From NCBI GenBank assembly GCA_003154775.1, contig PMES01000054.1:101074-134780 (forward strand): a DNA stretch of 33,707 nucleotides, in the 5' to 3' direction. The notes under the pieces were generated by a model. That model was not told the origin of the DNA, ran no database searches, and worked only from the letters and a program-made list of their open reading frames with translations. Made by a program: the position numbers and the translations under genes. Origin of the DNA: Acidobacteriota bacterium (GTDB taxonomy: Bacteria > Acidobacteriota > Terriglobia > Acidiferrales > UBA7541). Below, one piece after another: positions 16,860 to 25,700 of the stretch (within the stretch, counting starts at the first letter, position 1; the number at the start of each line of letters is the position of its first letter).

Positions 16860-17301
16860 AACCAAAGCATACGCGAGGCGGGGCCTATGTGCGCAAGGGC
16901 GAAAGGCGGGGTGCTGAAAGGGTTGCGGGTAAGGAGAGATTGGCCAGGATTCCTCACCGGGAGCGGGAAGAGAAAAACCGCAGGGCTCCCGCCAGAAAAC
17001 GGCGGGCACAGCGCTACAAACCCAAGAGAAAGGCACCCAGCCTGGTGGCGGCCTCCACATCTTCTTGGGAAAAACACGATTGTGGATCTGCTTAGGGCGT
17101 AAAAGCGGCGGCAAGCCGCCGCGCTCCAAGGGAAAATAGTGCGGACATGGGGCACAGCAGTGCTCGCCCCGACCGGGCGCCAACTGGCGAGCCAGAACCA
17201 GGCGGAAGATCGGATTAGCAGCGGAGTGTTGGCTTGACGGTGTTATGCGCAGCCACTATTCTCGACTCGCTCCACGGAACTTTCCGGTAATTCTGCGCGG
17301 C
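16860..17301. repeat. Intergenic region between kinase and symporter with repeats
   Basis: No gene is supported in this 442-bp divergent gap. It contains CGCCAGAAAACGGCGGGC (about 16991-17008) followed by a GCGCTACAAACCCAAGAG segment similar to 15035-15070. It also holds the hairpin repeat AAAAGCGGCGGCAAGCCGCC at 17101-17129 with TGCGGACATGGGGC after it. The symporter promoter lies at 17234-17262. The frames open across 16889-17183 on both strands are repeat-derived. Confidence 0.65.
17234..17262 (+). promoter_or_regulatory. Probable sigma-70-type promoter of the symporter gene
   Basis: TTGACG (17234-17239), a 17-nt spacer and TATTCT (17257-17262). The predicted start of transcription near 17269 rules out the ATG at 17245 as the translation start and supports 17302 or 17311. 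Confidence 0.6.
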
Positions 17302-18750
17302 ATGGTGCTTATGCACATTCATCCGCTGGATTTGGCGATTGTTGTTGCGTACTTGTTGGGAGTGACGGCGCTGGGATTGCATTTCCGGCGAGGGCAGCAG
17401 GACGCCCGCGACTATTTTCTGGGAGGACGCAGCGCGCCATGGTGGGCGCTGGCGTTTTCGATTGTCGCCACGGAAACTTCCACCCTCACGATCATCGGGA
17501 CACCGGCGATTGCGTATTCGGGGAACATGACATTTTTGCAGTTGGTGTTCGGGTACATCGTTGGGCGGATTCTGATCACTATCATTTTGTTGCCAGGATA
17601 TTTTCGCGGGGAGTATCTGACGGCCTATGCCGTGATCGAGAAGCGCTTCGGCAGCCGCATGCGCTCTGTTGCTGGGGTGACGTTTCTGGCCACACGGACA
17701 CTGGCGGAGGGCGTGCGCGTGTCCGCGATTGCGCTGGTGGTAAGCGTGGCGCTGGGTACATCGGAGCGGCTGGCGGTGTTCATCGTGATTGCGCTGACGG
17801 TGCTGTACACGTTTGAAGGCGGAATGAAGGCGGTGATCTGGACGGACGTGGCGCAGTTCCTGCTGTACCTGACGGGGAGTTTGCTCACACTGGGCTTGCT
17901 GCTGCATCGCATCCCCGGAGGATGGGCGGAAGTGAGTCAGGTGGCGGCGGTGAGCGGGAATAAGCTGCGTGTGCTGGATTTCTCGTGGAATTTGGCGACG
18001 AAGTATACGTTTTGGTCGGGAGTGATTGGGGGCGCGTTCCTGACCATGGCGAGCCACGGAACGGACCAGACGATCGTGCAGAGGTTGCTGGCAGCGCGAA
18101 ATCAGAAGGACAGCCGGCGCGCGTTGCTGGCGAGCGGCTTCATTGTGTTGTTTCAGTTCACGATTTTTCTGCTGATGGGCGTGGCGCTTTTTGTGTTTGC
18201 GCAGCACACGCCGCTGCTGGCCGCGGGAGAGCGGACGGACCGCATCCTGCCGTTGTTCCTGATTCGAGAGATGCCGACGGGTCTGGCGGGGCTGCTGCTG
18301 GCTTCGATTCTGGCGGTGGCGATGTCCAATGCGAGCGGGTCGTTGAATTCGCTGGCGGCTTCGAGCGTGATGGACCTGGCGGTGCTACGCGGGCACTCCA
18401 CGGATCCCGGCAATTTCCTGAAGCTTTCGCGGAGGATGACGCTGGTGTGGGGCGCGGTGTTGATCGTCCTTGGGCTGGTGAAATGGGGACCAGTGCTGGA
18501 GGCCGGGCTGACGGTCGCTTCCTTGCCGTTTGGAAGTTTGCTGGGGCTGTTTTTGCTGGGGACGTTTGATGCACGGGCAAATTCGAGAGGCTCGCTCGCA
18601 GGGATGTTTGCCGGACTGGCGACGGTGCTGCTTGTTTTTCGGTTCACGAAGATCGCGTTTACGTGGTACGTGCTGATTGGCGCGTGCGTGACGTTCGCCG
18701 TTGGGGCGGTGGTGAGCCGATTAATTGTGGAGCGCCGGGCGGCGGGGTGA
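17302..18750 (+). CDS. Sodium/solute symporter (SSS family)
   Basis: The 482-residue protein has about thirteen hydrophobic segments in SSS order: LDLAIVVAYLLGVTALGLHF (segment 1), DYFLGGRSAPWWALAFSIVATETSTLTIIG (the unwound helix and Na-site region), then ISALVVSVAL-like segments and SHGTDQTIVQRLLAARN (the conserved segment-8 signature). SSS carriers couple Na+ to uptake of sugars, amino acids or vitamins. Its place between an amino-sugar kinase and an amino-acid permease in a murein-salvage region suggests import of GlcNAc, MurNAc or a peptide-bearing sugar. The start is set at the ATG at 17302; the ATG at 17311 is possible and neither has a strong Shine-Dalgarno. Confidence 0.8.
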   Translation: MVLMHIHPLDLAIVVAYLLGVTALGLHFRRGQQDARDYFLGGRSAPWWALAFSIVATETSTLTIIGTPAIAYSGNMTFLQLVFGYIVGRILITIILLPGYFRGEYLTAYAVIEKRFGSRMRSVAGVTFLATRTLAEGVRVSAIALVVSVALGTSERLAVFIVIALTVLYTFEGGMKAVIWTDVAQFLLYLTGSLLTLGLLLHRIPGGWAEVSQVAAVSGNKLRVLDFSWNLATKYTFWSGVIGGAFLTMASHGTDQTIVQRLLAARNQKDSRRALLASGFIVLFQFTIFLLMGVALFVFAQHTPLLAAGERTDRILPLFLIREMPTGLAGLLLASILAVAMSNASGSLNSLAASSVMDLAVLRGHSTDPGNFLKLSRRMTLVWGAVLIVLGLVKWGPVLEAGLTVASLPFGSLLGLFLLGTFDARANSRGSLAGMFAGLATVLLVFRFTKIAFTWYVLIGACVTFAVGAVVSRLIVERRAAG

Positions 18751-18807
18751 CGAATTGCCAGCGAGAATTGGGCTAGACTCGGTGGCTGAGAATTTGCGCG
18801 GAGGAGT

Positions 18808-20214
18808 ATGAGCGAGAAACGCCTAGAGTTGGTGCGAGGACTTGGGCCGTGGGCCTCGGTGGCCATTGTGGTCGGTACGATGGTCGGAACGGGCATTTTC
18901 CTGAAGCCGGCGGAAATGGCGCGGGAAGGCCACTCGGTTTCGATTGTTTTTGCGGCGTGGATCGTTGGCGCAGTGCTTTCGATTTTTGGCGCACTGTCGT
19001 ATGCGGAGCTGGGCGCGGCGATTCCGGAGGCTGGCGGCGAGTACGCGTATTTGCGGCGCGGCTTCGGGCCGGTGTGGGGATATTTGTTCGGGTGGATGCA
19101 TTCGATTGTGGGGCGGCCGGCTTCGGCGGCGTCGATTGCCGCGGGGATGATGCGCTTCCTCGGCTTTTTTCTTCCGGCGGTGGCGGCGCCGATCTTCACC
19201 GTACACATTGCGCTTCCGGGGCTGACCGCGTGGATCAAGCCGTACGATTTTGCTTTTACGTGGGCGCAACCGCTGGCCGTGTTCTGGCTGGTGCTGATGA
19301 CCGGCGTGAATTATCTGGGCGTGCGGCTGGGCGGAGGCGTGCAGGTTTTCCTGACGGCGATCAAACTGGTGAGCATCGCGATTGTGATTGGCGTGGCGTT
19401 TGTTCTTCCGTCGGGCGGGGCGCATGCGGGGGACCCGGTGTGGCCGGCGGCGGTGAATGCGGGATTGTTCAGCGCGTTTCTGGCGGCGCTGGCGGCGGCG
19501 CTGTGGGCGTACGACGGGTGGGAAGATCTGAACCTGGTAGGATCGGAAGTGAAGGATCCGCAACGGAATTTTCCGCGGGCGCTAGTGGGCGGAGTGTCGT
19601 GCGTGGCGCTGGTGTATCTGCTGTTCAACGCGGCTTGCTTCAAGGTGCTGCCGTTTGCAAGCCTGGCGAATTCGTCGCACGTGGCATCGGACGTGGTGGC
19701 GCGAGTTGTGGGGCATGGCGCGGCCGCGTGGGTAACTTTGGCGATGTTGATTTCCGCGCTGGGGTCGATGAATTCCTCGATCCTGAGCGGCGCGCGCGTG
19801 CCCTACGCGATGGCGCGCGATGGAATTTTCTTCAAGATCGCCGATGGCATACATCCGAAACACCGCACGCCGGCGCGGGCGCTGATATTTCAGGGAGCGC
19901 TGGCCAGCGTGCTGGCGCTGAGCGGAACGTTTGAGGAGCTGACGAACCTGTTCATTTTTGCGGGCTGGATTTTTTACGGACTGGCGGTGGTGGCGCTGTT
20001 TCGATTGCGCCGGACGGAACCGGAAATGGAGCGGCCGTACCGCTGCTGGGGGTATCCGTGGATTCCCGGTGCTTTCGTTCTGGGCGCGCTGGCGCTCACA
20101 GTGAATCTTTGGCTGGATCGGCCGGGTCGCTCGACGATTGGATTGTTACTGATACTCGCGGGGCTGCCGTTTTACCGGTGGTGGACGAGGAGAGCCGCCG
20201 ACGCGCAAAGCTAG
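18808..20214 (+). CDS. APC-superfamily amino acid permease (LAT-like)
   Basis: The 468-residue protein has about twelve membrane segments. The APC signature VGTMVGTGIFLKP is near residues 22-34 (GxGIF, the substrate backbone-binding loop). SYAELGAAIPEAGGEYAYLRRGFG follows near 64-87, and ALWAYDGWEDLNLVGSEVKDPQRNFPRAL near 231-260. This resembles LAT-type exchangers and amino acid permeases in the inner membrane. A GGAGGAG Shine-Dalgarno lies 5 nt before the ATG, and the gene follows the symporter by 57 nt, so the two are probably co-transcribed. A role in taking up amino acids or peptides released from murein is possible but not shown. Confidence 0.83.
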   Translation: MSEKRLELVRGLGPWASVAIVVGTMVGTGIFLKPAEMAREGHSVSIVFAAWIVGAVLSIFGALSYAELGAAIPEAGGEYAYLRRGFGPVWGYLFGWMHSIVGRPASAASIAAGMMRFLGFFLPAVAAPIFTVHIALPGLTAWIKPYDFAFTWAQPLAVFWLVLMTGVNYLGVRLGGGVQVFLTAIKLVSIAIVIGVAFVLPSGGAHAGDPVWPAAVNAGLFSAFLAALAAALWAYDGWEDLNLVGSEVKDPQRNFPRALVGGVSCVALVYLLFNAACFKVLPFASLANSSHVASDVVARVVGHGAAAWVTLAMLISALGSMNSSILSGARVPYAMARDGIFFKIADGIHPKHRTPARALIFQGALASVLALSGTFEELTNLFIFAGWIFYGLAVVALFRLRRTEPEMERPYRCWGYPWIPGAFVLGALALTVNLWLDRPGRSTIGLLLILAGLPFYRWWTRRAADAQS

Positions 20215-20251
20215 TGTTGTGTCCCGAAAATACCGTGCAAAAGTGCAGAGT

Positions 20252-20320
20252 CTTCAGGGGCTAAAGCCCAATTCGCTCCACGGGCTTTACGCCGGGGCTG
20301 AAGCCCCGGCCTCCTAAGGA
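20252..20320. repeat. About 69-bp dispersed repeat, copy 1
   Basis: CTTCAGGGGCTAAAGCCC, then a variable middle ending in TTACGCCGGGGCTGAAG, CCCCGGC and CTCCTAA. The arms GCCGGGGCT/AGCCCCGGC can form a strong stem. It is the counterpart of 29393-29460 and may also act as a terminator for the permease gene. Confidence 0.75.
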
Positions 20321-20347
20321 AAAATGCAAGGAACTTCCAGGACGGCA

Positions 20348-21013
20348 CTAGGAGTGCGCTTCACGCACCTTGCGCAGGCTCTGCAAGGCAACACCCAGGC
20401 ACAGGGCAAAACCGGGCAGAATTACCCAATTGACGATGGCAGCGGCGAGCGCAGTTGCCTTGATGGACAGGGAGACTTGCGGGTCGATCAGGAACGCCAA
20501 GGGAAAAAGCAGCAAGAAAAACACTCCAAGAGCCAGGGCGGGAAGGGAGGCCGCGAAATAAACGCGCCATCCTGTTGCTTGCGCCCGCCGGGAGAGATAT
20601 GCCCCGATAGCTCCGATCAAGGGCAGGCTCAACATCCACGGAAGATAAAGGACGATTCCACGCGGCTCACCGGGGTGAGAGATCATCACCCGCAAGCCGG
20701 CAAACTGCATCAGCGCCAAGAGAACATACGCAGAGAATAGAGTGACGAGCCCGGGAATCCAGATTTGCGAGACGCGGTTTTGCATGAAAGCCTCCAATTT
20801 TGCCGAGAGAATGTCGCGGCGAAGTTCCAACCAACTGGGGACCTGATCGCACGCGAGGCGAACGGCGTCCGATTCAGAAACGCCTTGCGCCCGCAGGGAG
20901 AGATAGGTGTCTTCGAGATGCGCGGCAAGCTCTTCCCTCACTTGCGCCGACTCCACCTCCGGAAGAGACAAGCGGCCGAGGCGGCCGTTCACATACGCGA
21001 GCCAATCAGGCAT
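20348..21013 (-). CDS. HAAS-type membrane protein paired with a PadR regulator
   Basis: The 221-residue protein starts with an acidic N-terminal helical segment (MPDWLAYVNGRLGRLSLPEV, then REELAAHLEDTYLSLRAQGVSESDAVRLACDQ), characteristic of the HAAS/DUF1700 signalling domain (about 1-65). Four or so membrane segments follow (about 85-105, 118-140, 150-175, 185-210). The ATG at 21013 overlaps the PadR gene's 3' end by 8 nt. PadR-HAAS pairs are thought to act together, with the membrane partner controlling the repressor, but mechanism and signal are unknown. A role sensing envelope state or cell-wall fragments would fit the neighbours but is conjecture. Confidence 0.68.
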   Translation of the reverse strand: MPDWLAYVNGRLGRLSLPEVESAQVREELAAHLEDTYLSLRAQGVSESDAVRLACDQVPSWLELRRDILSAKLEAFMQNRVSQIWIPGLVTLFSAYVLLALMQFAGLRVMISHPGEPRGIVLYLPWMLSLPLIGAIGAYLSRRAQATGWRVYFAASLPALALGVFFLLLFPLAFLIDPQVSLSIKATALAAAIVNWVILPGFALCLGVALQSLRKVREAHS

Positions 21014-21338
21014 GGTTCACCCTGGCGACGCGGCGCATGGCGCGGAAGAGGTCAGACCACTCGGCGCGAAGGGGTGCGAGCATCTTCCGGCCACGCGGCA
21101 GCAATTTGTAGCAGCGGCGACGGCGGCCATTGTCGCCGGTTTCCCACTCGCCGCGCAGCCAGCCGCGATTTTCCATGCGATAGAGGAGCGGATAGAGCGC
21201 GGCGAGGGTGAAGCGGAGGGCGCCCCCGGAATCGTGTTCGATGCGGCGAGAGATTTCGTAGCCGTGGAGGGGTTGCTGCTCCAGGACGCTGAGGATGGCG
21301 AGTTCGGCGGTGCCGCGCTTCAGTTCGGTGCGAATCAT
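21006..21338 (-). CDS. PadR-family transcriptional regulator
   Basis: From the ATG at 21338 (AGGGGA Shine-Dalgarno 9 nt before it) the 110-residue protein has the PadR winged helix: LKRGTAELAILSVLEQQPLHGYEI (about 5-28), then RFTLAALYPLLYRMENRGWL and the basic RRRRCYKLLPRGRKML wing. PadR proteins are usually repressors that bind their own promoter. It lies between the HAAS-type gene and NamZ. The reading frame is open to 21389, but the upstream residues are shadow of the promoter region. Its promoter contains a perfect palindrome at 21354-21370, a likely self-operator. Targets are unknown. Confidence 0.84.
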   Translation of the reverse strand: MIRTELKRGTAELAILSVLEQQPLHGYEISRRIEHDSGGALRFTLAALYPLLYRMENRGWLRGEWETGDNGRRRRCYKLLPRGRKMLAPLRAEWSDLFRAMRRVARVNHA

Positions 21339-21353
21339 GGCGTGTCCCCTTAC

Positions 21354-21370
21354 ATATAAGAGTATTATAT
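21354..21370 (-). promoter_or_regulatory. Palindromic candidate PadR operator overlapping the -10 region
   Basis: ATATAA and TTATAT form a perfect 6-bp inverted repeat around GAGTA. It overlaps the minus-strand TAATAC -10 (21362-21367), with TTGACA at 21384-21389 (16-nt spacer). Binding here would block the PadR promoter. Confidence 0.5.
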
Positions 21371-21383
21371 ATAACAGCGCGAT

Positions 21384-21389
21384 TGTCAA
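21384..21389 (-). promoter_or_regulatory. -35 element TTGACA of the PadR-HAAS operon
   Basis: A perfect consensus TTGACA on the minus strand, 16 nt upstream of TAATAC, in the gap just after the NamZ stop. It directs transcription into the PadR gene. Confidence 0.5.
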
Positions 21390-21418
21390 CTGTACGAAGG
21401 TACCGGCGGGGCGGCTGC

Positions 21419-22687
21419 TCAGGGATACAGGAAATACTTGCGGCGGACTTGATCAAAGGCCGCGAGTGCCTCGGCCCAGCCGCGGACGATTTGTTCCGGG
21501 GATACACCGGCTTGGAGATCACGCACGGCCTGCTCATTGCCGATGAGTTGCAGGATTTTGGAGGAATCGAACTGCTGCGGATATTTCTTCTGCAGGAGGG
21601 CGGCAATTTCCAGGCCCATGCGCATGGAGCGCACGGCCGCGCGATCCGTGACCTTGACGCCGACACCGCCGCAGCGCTGTCCGGCGTAGAGACCGCTGAC
21701 GGGAATGAAAGGCTGATTGGAAAAGCGCAGGCCGGGAAGATTTTTCGCATTCAATTCCGCGGCAACGTCGTCGCCATCGATCCAAGGCGCGCCAAGCTCC
21801 TCGAAAGGCGCTTCCGTGCCGCGGCCCACGGAAACGCCGGCGCTCTGGAGAATTTCCAGGCCGGGGTAGAGGATGGAACCTTTCAGCGTGCGGAGATTGG
21901 GCGAGGGAGGAATCCAGCGGCTGCCGGTGCTTTCAAAAAAATAGTTGCGGTGCCAGTTTTTCATCTTGATGACGCGGAGATCGGCATTGATGTGATTTTC
22001 GGAGTTGTAGAACTGCGCGAGTTCGCCGATGGTGAGCGCGTAACGCACGGGGATGGGAAAGTAGGCGACGAAACTGGTTTTGTCCGCATCGAGCATGGGC
22101 CCTTCGAGGATGTCGCCGCTCAGGGGATTGGGGCGATCGAGTACATAGAAGGCAATGCCGTGTTTCGCGGCTTCCTCCATGCAGTAGGCCATCGTGGTGG
22201 TGTAGGTATAGAAGCGAACGCCGGCGTCCTGCACGTCGAAAACGAGCGCATCAATATCTTTCAACATGTCGTCGGTGGGACGAAGTTGCTCGCCATAGAG
22301 GCTGTAGATGGGGAGCCCGGTCGAGGGATCTTTGGAGGAAGAGACCGTGTCAATGGCGTGGCCGGCGATGCCGTGCTCGGGGCTGAACAGCGCGACCAAC
22401 TGGATTCCGGGGGCCTTTGCGAGGACTTCCACGGTGGAGCGCCCCTGAAAATCCACGCCGGTGTGATTGGTGATCAGGCCGACGTGTTTGCCGCGTAGCG
22501 AGGCGAATTTCTCCGATTCGAGGACGTCGAGGCCCGTCTGAACCCGGCCAACGTGGCTCCGCTGGGGTTTCGCGTGCTTCTGCGCTGCGAAAGTGAAGTG
22601 CGCCAGGAAAACGGCGGCCAGAAGCGAAAAGGCAAACGCGCGGCGGAGTTGGCGGAGGGAGCAGTTCGGACGGCCGATGGGTTCCAT
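21419..22687 (-). CDS. namZ: Exported exo-beta-N-acetylmuramidase, NamZ family (DUF1343)
   Basis: The 422-residue protein has a signal peptide (RRAFAFSLLAAVFLAHFTFAA) and a full DUF1343 body. Motifs include GLITNHTGVD (70-79), ALFSPEHG (99-106), FDVQDAGVRFYTY (150-162), VLDRPNPLSG (182-191) and GRGTEAPFEELGAPWIDG near residue 290. The B. subtilis homologue NamZ (YbbC) releases MurNAc from the non-reducing end of peptidoglycan fragments, giving MurNAc to be taken up and salvaged. An exported enzyme here would do this in the periplasm. The gene is divergent from the NagZ-AmiE fusion with 111 bp between starts, an arrangement that favours co-regulation. The family call is strong; activity on this organism's wall is inferred. 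Confidence 0.87.
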   Translation of the reverse strand: MEPIGRPNCSLRQLRRAFAFSLLAAVFLAHFTFAAQKHAKPQRSHVGRVQTGLDVLESEKFASLRGKHVGLITNHTGVDFQGRSTVEVLAKAPGIQLVALFSPEHGIAGHAIDTVSSSKDPSTGLPIYSLYGEQLRPTDDMLKDIDALVFDVQDAGVRFYTYTTTMAYCMEEAAKHGIAFYVLDRPNPLSGDILEGPMLDADKTSFVAYFPIPVRYALTIGELAQFYNSENHINADLRVIKMKNWHRNYFFESTGSRWIPPSPNLRTLKGSILYPGLEILQSAGVSVGRGTEAPFEELGAPWIDGDDVAAELNAKNLPGLRFSNQPFIPVSGLYAGQRCGGVGVKVTDRAAVRSMRMGLEIAALLQKKYPQQFDSSKILQLIGNEQAVRDLQAGVSPEQIVRGWAEALAAFDQVRRKYFLYP

Positions 22688-22728
22688 AGCTTACAATGAT
22701 ATTCTGGAACGCGCCGTCCGCACCTTCA

Positions 22729-22757
22729 TTGTGAGCATGGAGTGCGCGTGCTATATA
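22729..22757 (+). promoter_or_regulatory. Probable promoter of the NagZ-AmiE fusion gene
   Basis: TTGTGA (22729-22734), 17-nt spacer, TATATA (22752-22757) with an extended -10 TGC before it. Expected transcription start about 22764, giving a leader of about 35 nt to the ATG at 22799. Confidence 0.55.
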
Positions 22758-22798
22758 CAGTCGAGGCGGCGGGCAGGCGGCCGGGGGATCATCGGAAT

Positions 22799-25700
22799 AT
22801 GAACAGGCGTGCTGCCGGATTGTTGTTTCTGCCATTTTTGCTTCTATTTCTTATGACACTGAACGCTCGCAGCGACCTACGAATCGCAGAATCCGCGAAA
22901 GCCACGGCAAGTGAAAAGCGCGCCGCCCAGAGCGCCCTCGCGGGCAAATCCACGGCCGAACAGGAGAAATGGGCCGAAACAACGCTCCGGCAGATGAGCG
23001 TGGAGGAAAAGGTCGGGCAGGTCCTCTTCACGACATATCATGGCAGCTTCACGCCCACGGATTCCGAAGCGTACGCGCAGATGATGCACGACGTGAACGA
23101 GTTGCACGTCGGCGGATTCATCAACATCACGCACGGATCGCCGCTGGGCATCGTGAAGAGCCAGGCGTATCCGACAGCCGTGCTAACGAACCAACTGCAA
23201 TCCAAATCGAAGCTCCCGTTGCTGATTGGCGCGGATTTCGAGCGCGGCACGGCAATGCGGTTGGATGAAGGGACATCGTTCCCGACGGCGATGGCGCTGG
23301 CGGCCGCCGGAAATCCCAGGGATGCGTACACCATGGGGAAAACCACGGCGCTGGAGGCGCGGGCCGTGGGCATCCAGTGGATCTACGCGCCGGACGCGGA
23401 TGTAAACAATAACCCGGGGAATCCCATCATCAATACGCGGTCGTTTGGCGAAAACCCCGCGCGGGTATCGGAATTTGTAAGCGAATTCATTCGCGGGGTG
23501 CAGGAGAACGGCGGGCTGGCCACAGCGAAGCACTTCCCCGGGCATGGCGACACGGCGGCGGATTCGCACATTGATTTGCCGGTGATCAAGGCGGACCGGG
23601 AGCGCCTGGAGCATCTGGAACTTGTGCCGTTTCGCGCGGCGATTGCGGCGAGCGTGGGAAGCGTCATGACCGGACACCTCTCGGTGCCGGCGCTGGAACC
23701 CGATGCGAATACGCCGGCGACGCTTTCTGCGCGCATTCTTACGGATGTCCTGCGCAAGGAATTGGGATTTGAAGGGCTGGTGGTGACGGACGCCATGGAT
23801 ATGGGCGGGATCACGGTTCGTTTTGCGCCGGGAGATGCGGCGGTGCGCGCGTTCCTGGCGGGCGCGGACGCGTTGCTGATGCCGCCGGTGCCGGATGCGG
23901 CGTACGATGCGCTGCTGGCCGCGGCGCAGTCCGGGCAAATCACCGAGGAACGGCTGGACGCTTCGGTGCGGCGCATTCTTCTGGCCAAGGCGAGGCTGGG
24001 GTTGAACAGCAACCGGCTGGTGGATTTGGATGCGCTGAATGCGAAGTTCGGCAGCGCCGCGTATCAAGCGGAGGCGCAGGAAATTTCGGACCGGGGAATC
24101 ACGTTGCTGCGGGATACGCCGCACCGGTTGCCGCTGAACGGGACGAAGCCGCTACGAGGGTTGCTGGTTTCGCTTTATGCGGACCCGGAGCCTTATCCGG
24201 GGGAAGACCTGGAGCGGGAGCTGCGCTTGCGGTTCGATTCGCTGATTGCACTGCGCGCGGACACGAAATTTGTGAAGGCGGACACGCTGAAATTGCCTTC
24301 ACCGGATCAGTATGACGTGGCCATACTGGCGCTGTTTGTGCGGGTGAGCGATCGCAAGGGCAATGTGGACGTGCCGGCAGACCAGTTGCCGGTGATCGAG
24401 CAAATCCTGAAGGCGGGCAAGCCGGTGATCATGGTGGGTCTGGGCAGTCCGTACCTGATTGAAAAATTCCCGCAAGCAGAGACTTGGCTTTCCGCGTTTG
24501 GCATCAGCGACGTGGCGCAAATTTCGATTGCGCGCGCGATCTTTGGGCAAATTCCCGTGCAAGGACACTTGCCGGTGACGATTCCCGGCGTGGAGCTGAA
24601 GGCGGGCTTCGGGATCGAAGTTGCGGCGGATCCGATGAAGCTGCAGGCGATGGACGTGCGCGGAGAGGCGCAACTGCGGCCGGCGTTTGAGGTGGTGGAA
24701 AAGGCCATCGCGGACAAAGCGTTCCCCGGAGCGACGCTGGCGGTGGGGTATCGCGGAAAGGTGTCGCTGCACGCCTTTGGAAAGTTGAGCTACGACGCGG
24801 ACTCGCCGGCCACGAAGATTGACACGATGTATGACATCGCCTCGCTGACAAAGGTAGTGGCGACGACCACGCTTGTCGAGATGTTGGTGGAGGGCGACTT
24901 CCCTTCCCCGCTGGATCTCGACGCTCCCATCGAGCGGTATCTGCCGGAATGGATCGACGGACCGCAGGTCAAGGGTCCCCACAAAATCGTGGTGCGGGAT
25001 TTGCGCGAACTCGCCAATTGGCCGGGCGAGCGGCAAATCGCGTGGCGGCACAAAGTGACGGTGCGGCATCTGATGACGCACACTTCGGGGCTGCCCCCGT
25101 TCAAGGAGTATTGGCGCACGTCGCAGGGCAAAGCCGACACGCTGCGCATGATTTTCGCGGAGCCGCTGGAGTACGAACCCGGAACGAAGGTGGAGTATTC
25201 GGACCTGGGCATCATCCTGATGACGGAGATCATCCAGCGGCTGACGGGAAAACCGCTCGACGAACTGGCGCGCTCGTTGATTTTCGGCCCGTTGGGAATG
25301 AAAAACACGATGTACCTCCCGCCGAAGAATTTGTGGCCGGAGATTGCGCCGACGGAGGTGGACAATGAGTTGCGCCACCGCTTGGTGCAGGGCGAAGTCC
25401 ACGACGAAAATGCTTACGTGATTGGGGGAGTTTCGGGGCACGCCGGGGTGTTCAGCACCGCGCCGGATTTGGCGGCATTTTGCCAGATGCTGCTGAATGG
25501 TGGGGTTTACGGGCACAAGCGGCTGCTGAAACGCGCGACGATCGCGGAATTCACGGTGCCGCAGGCGCTGGCGAAGAATATGCGCACGCTGGGCTGGGTG
25601 GTGCCGACCGAAGGCGGCTCCAGCGGGCATTATTTTTCGGCGCACAGTTACGGGCATACGGGATTTACGGGTACGACGATCTGGATCGATCCGGACCGGC

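Noticed and set aside
2011-17129. CRISPR array from the recurrent short repeats
   Set aside because: The repeats are kilobases apart, palindromic and without regular spacers; no cas genes are present.
18153-19238. Long minus-strand open frame (361 codons)
   Set aside because: Antisense to symporter and permease genes; low-complexity Ser/Pro/Ala composition.
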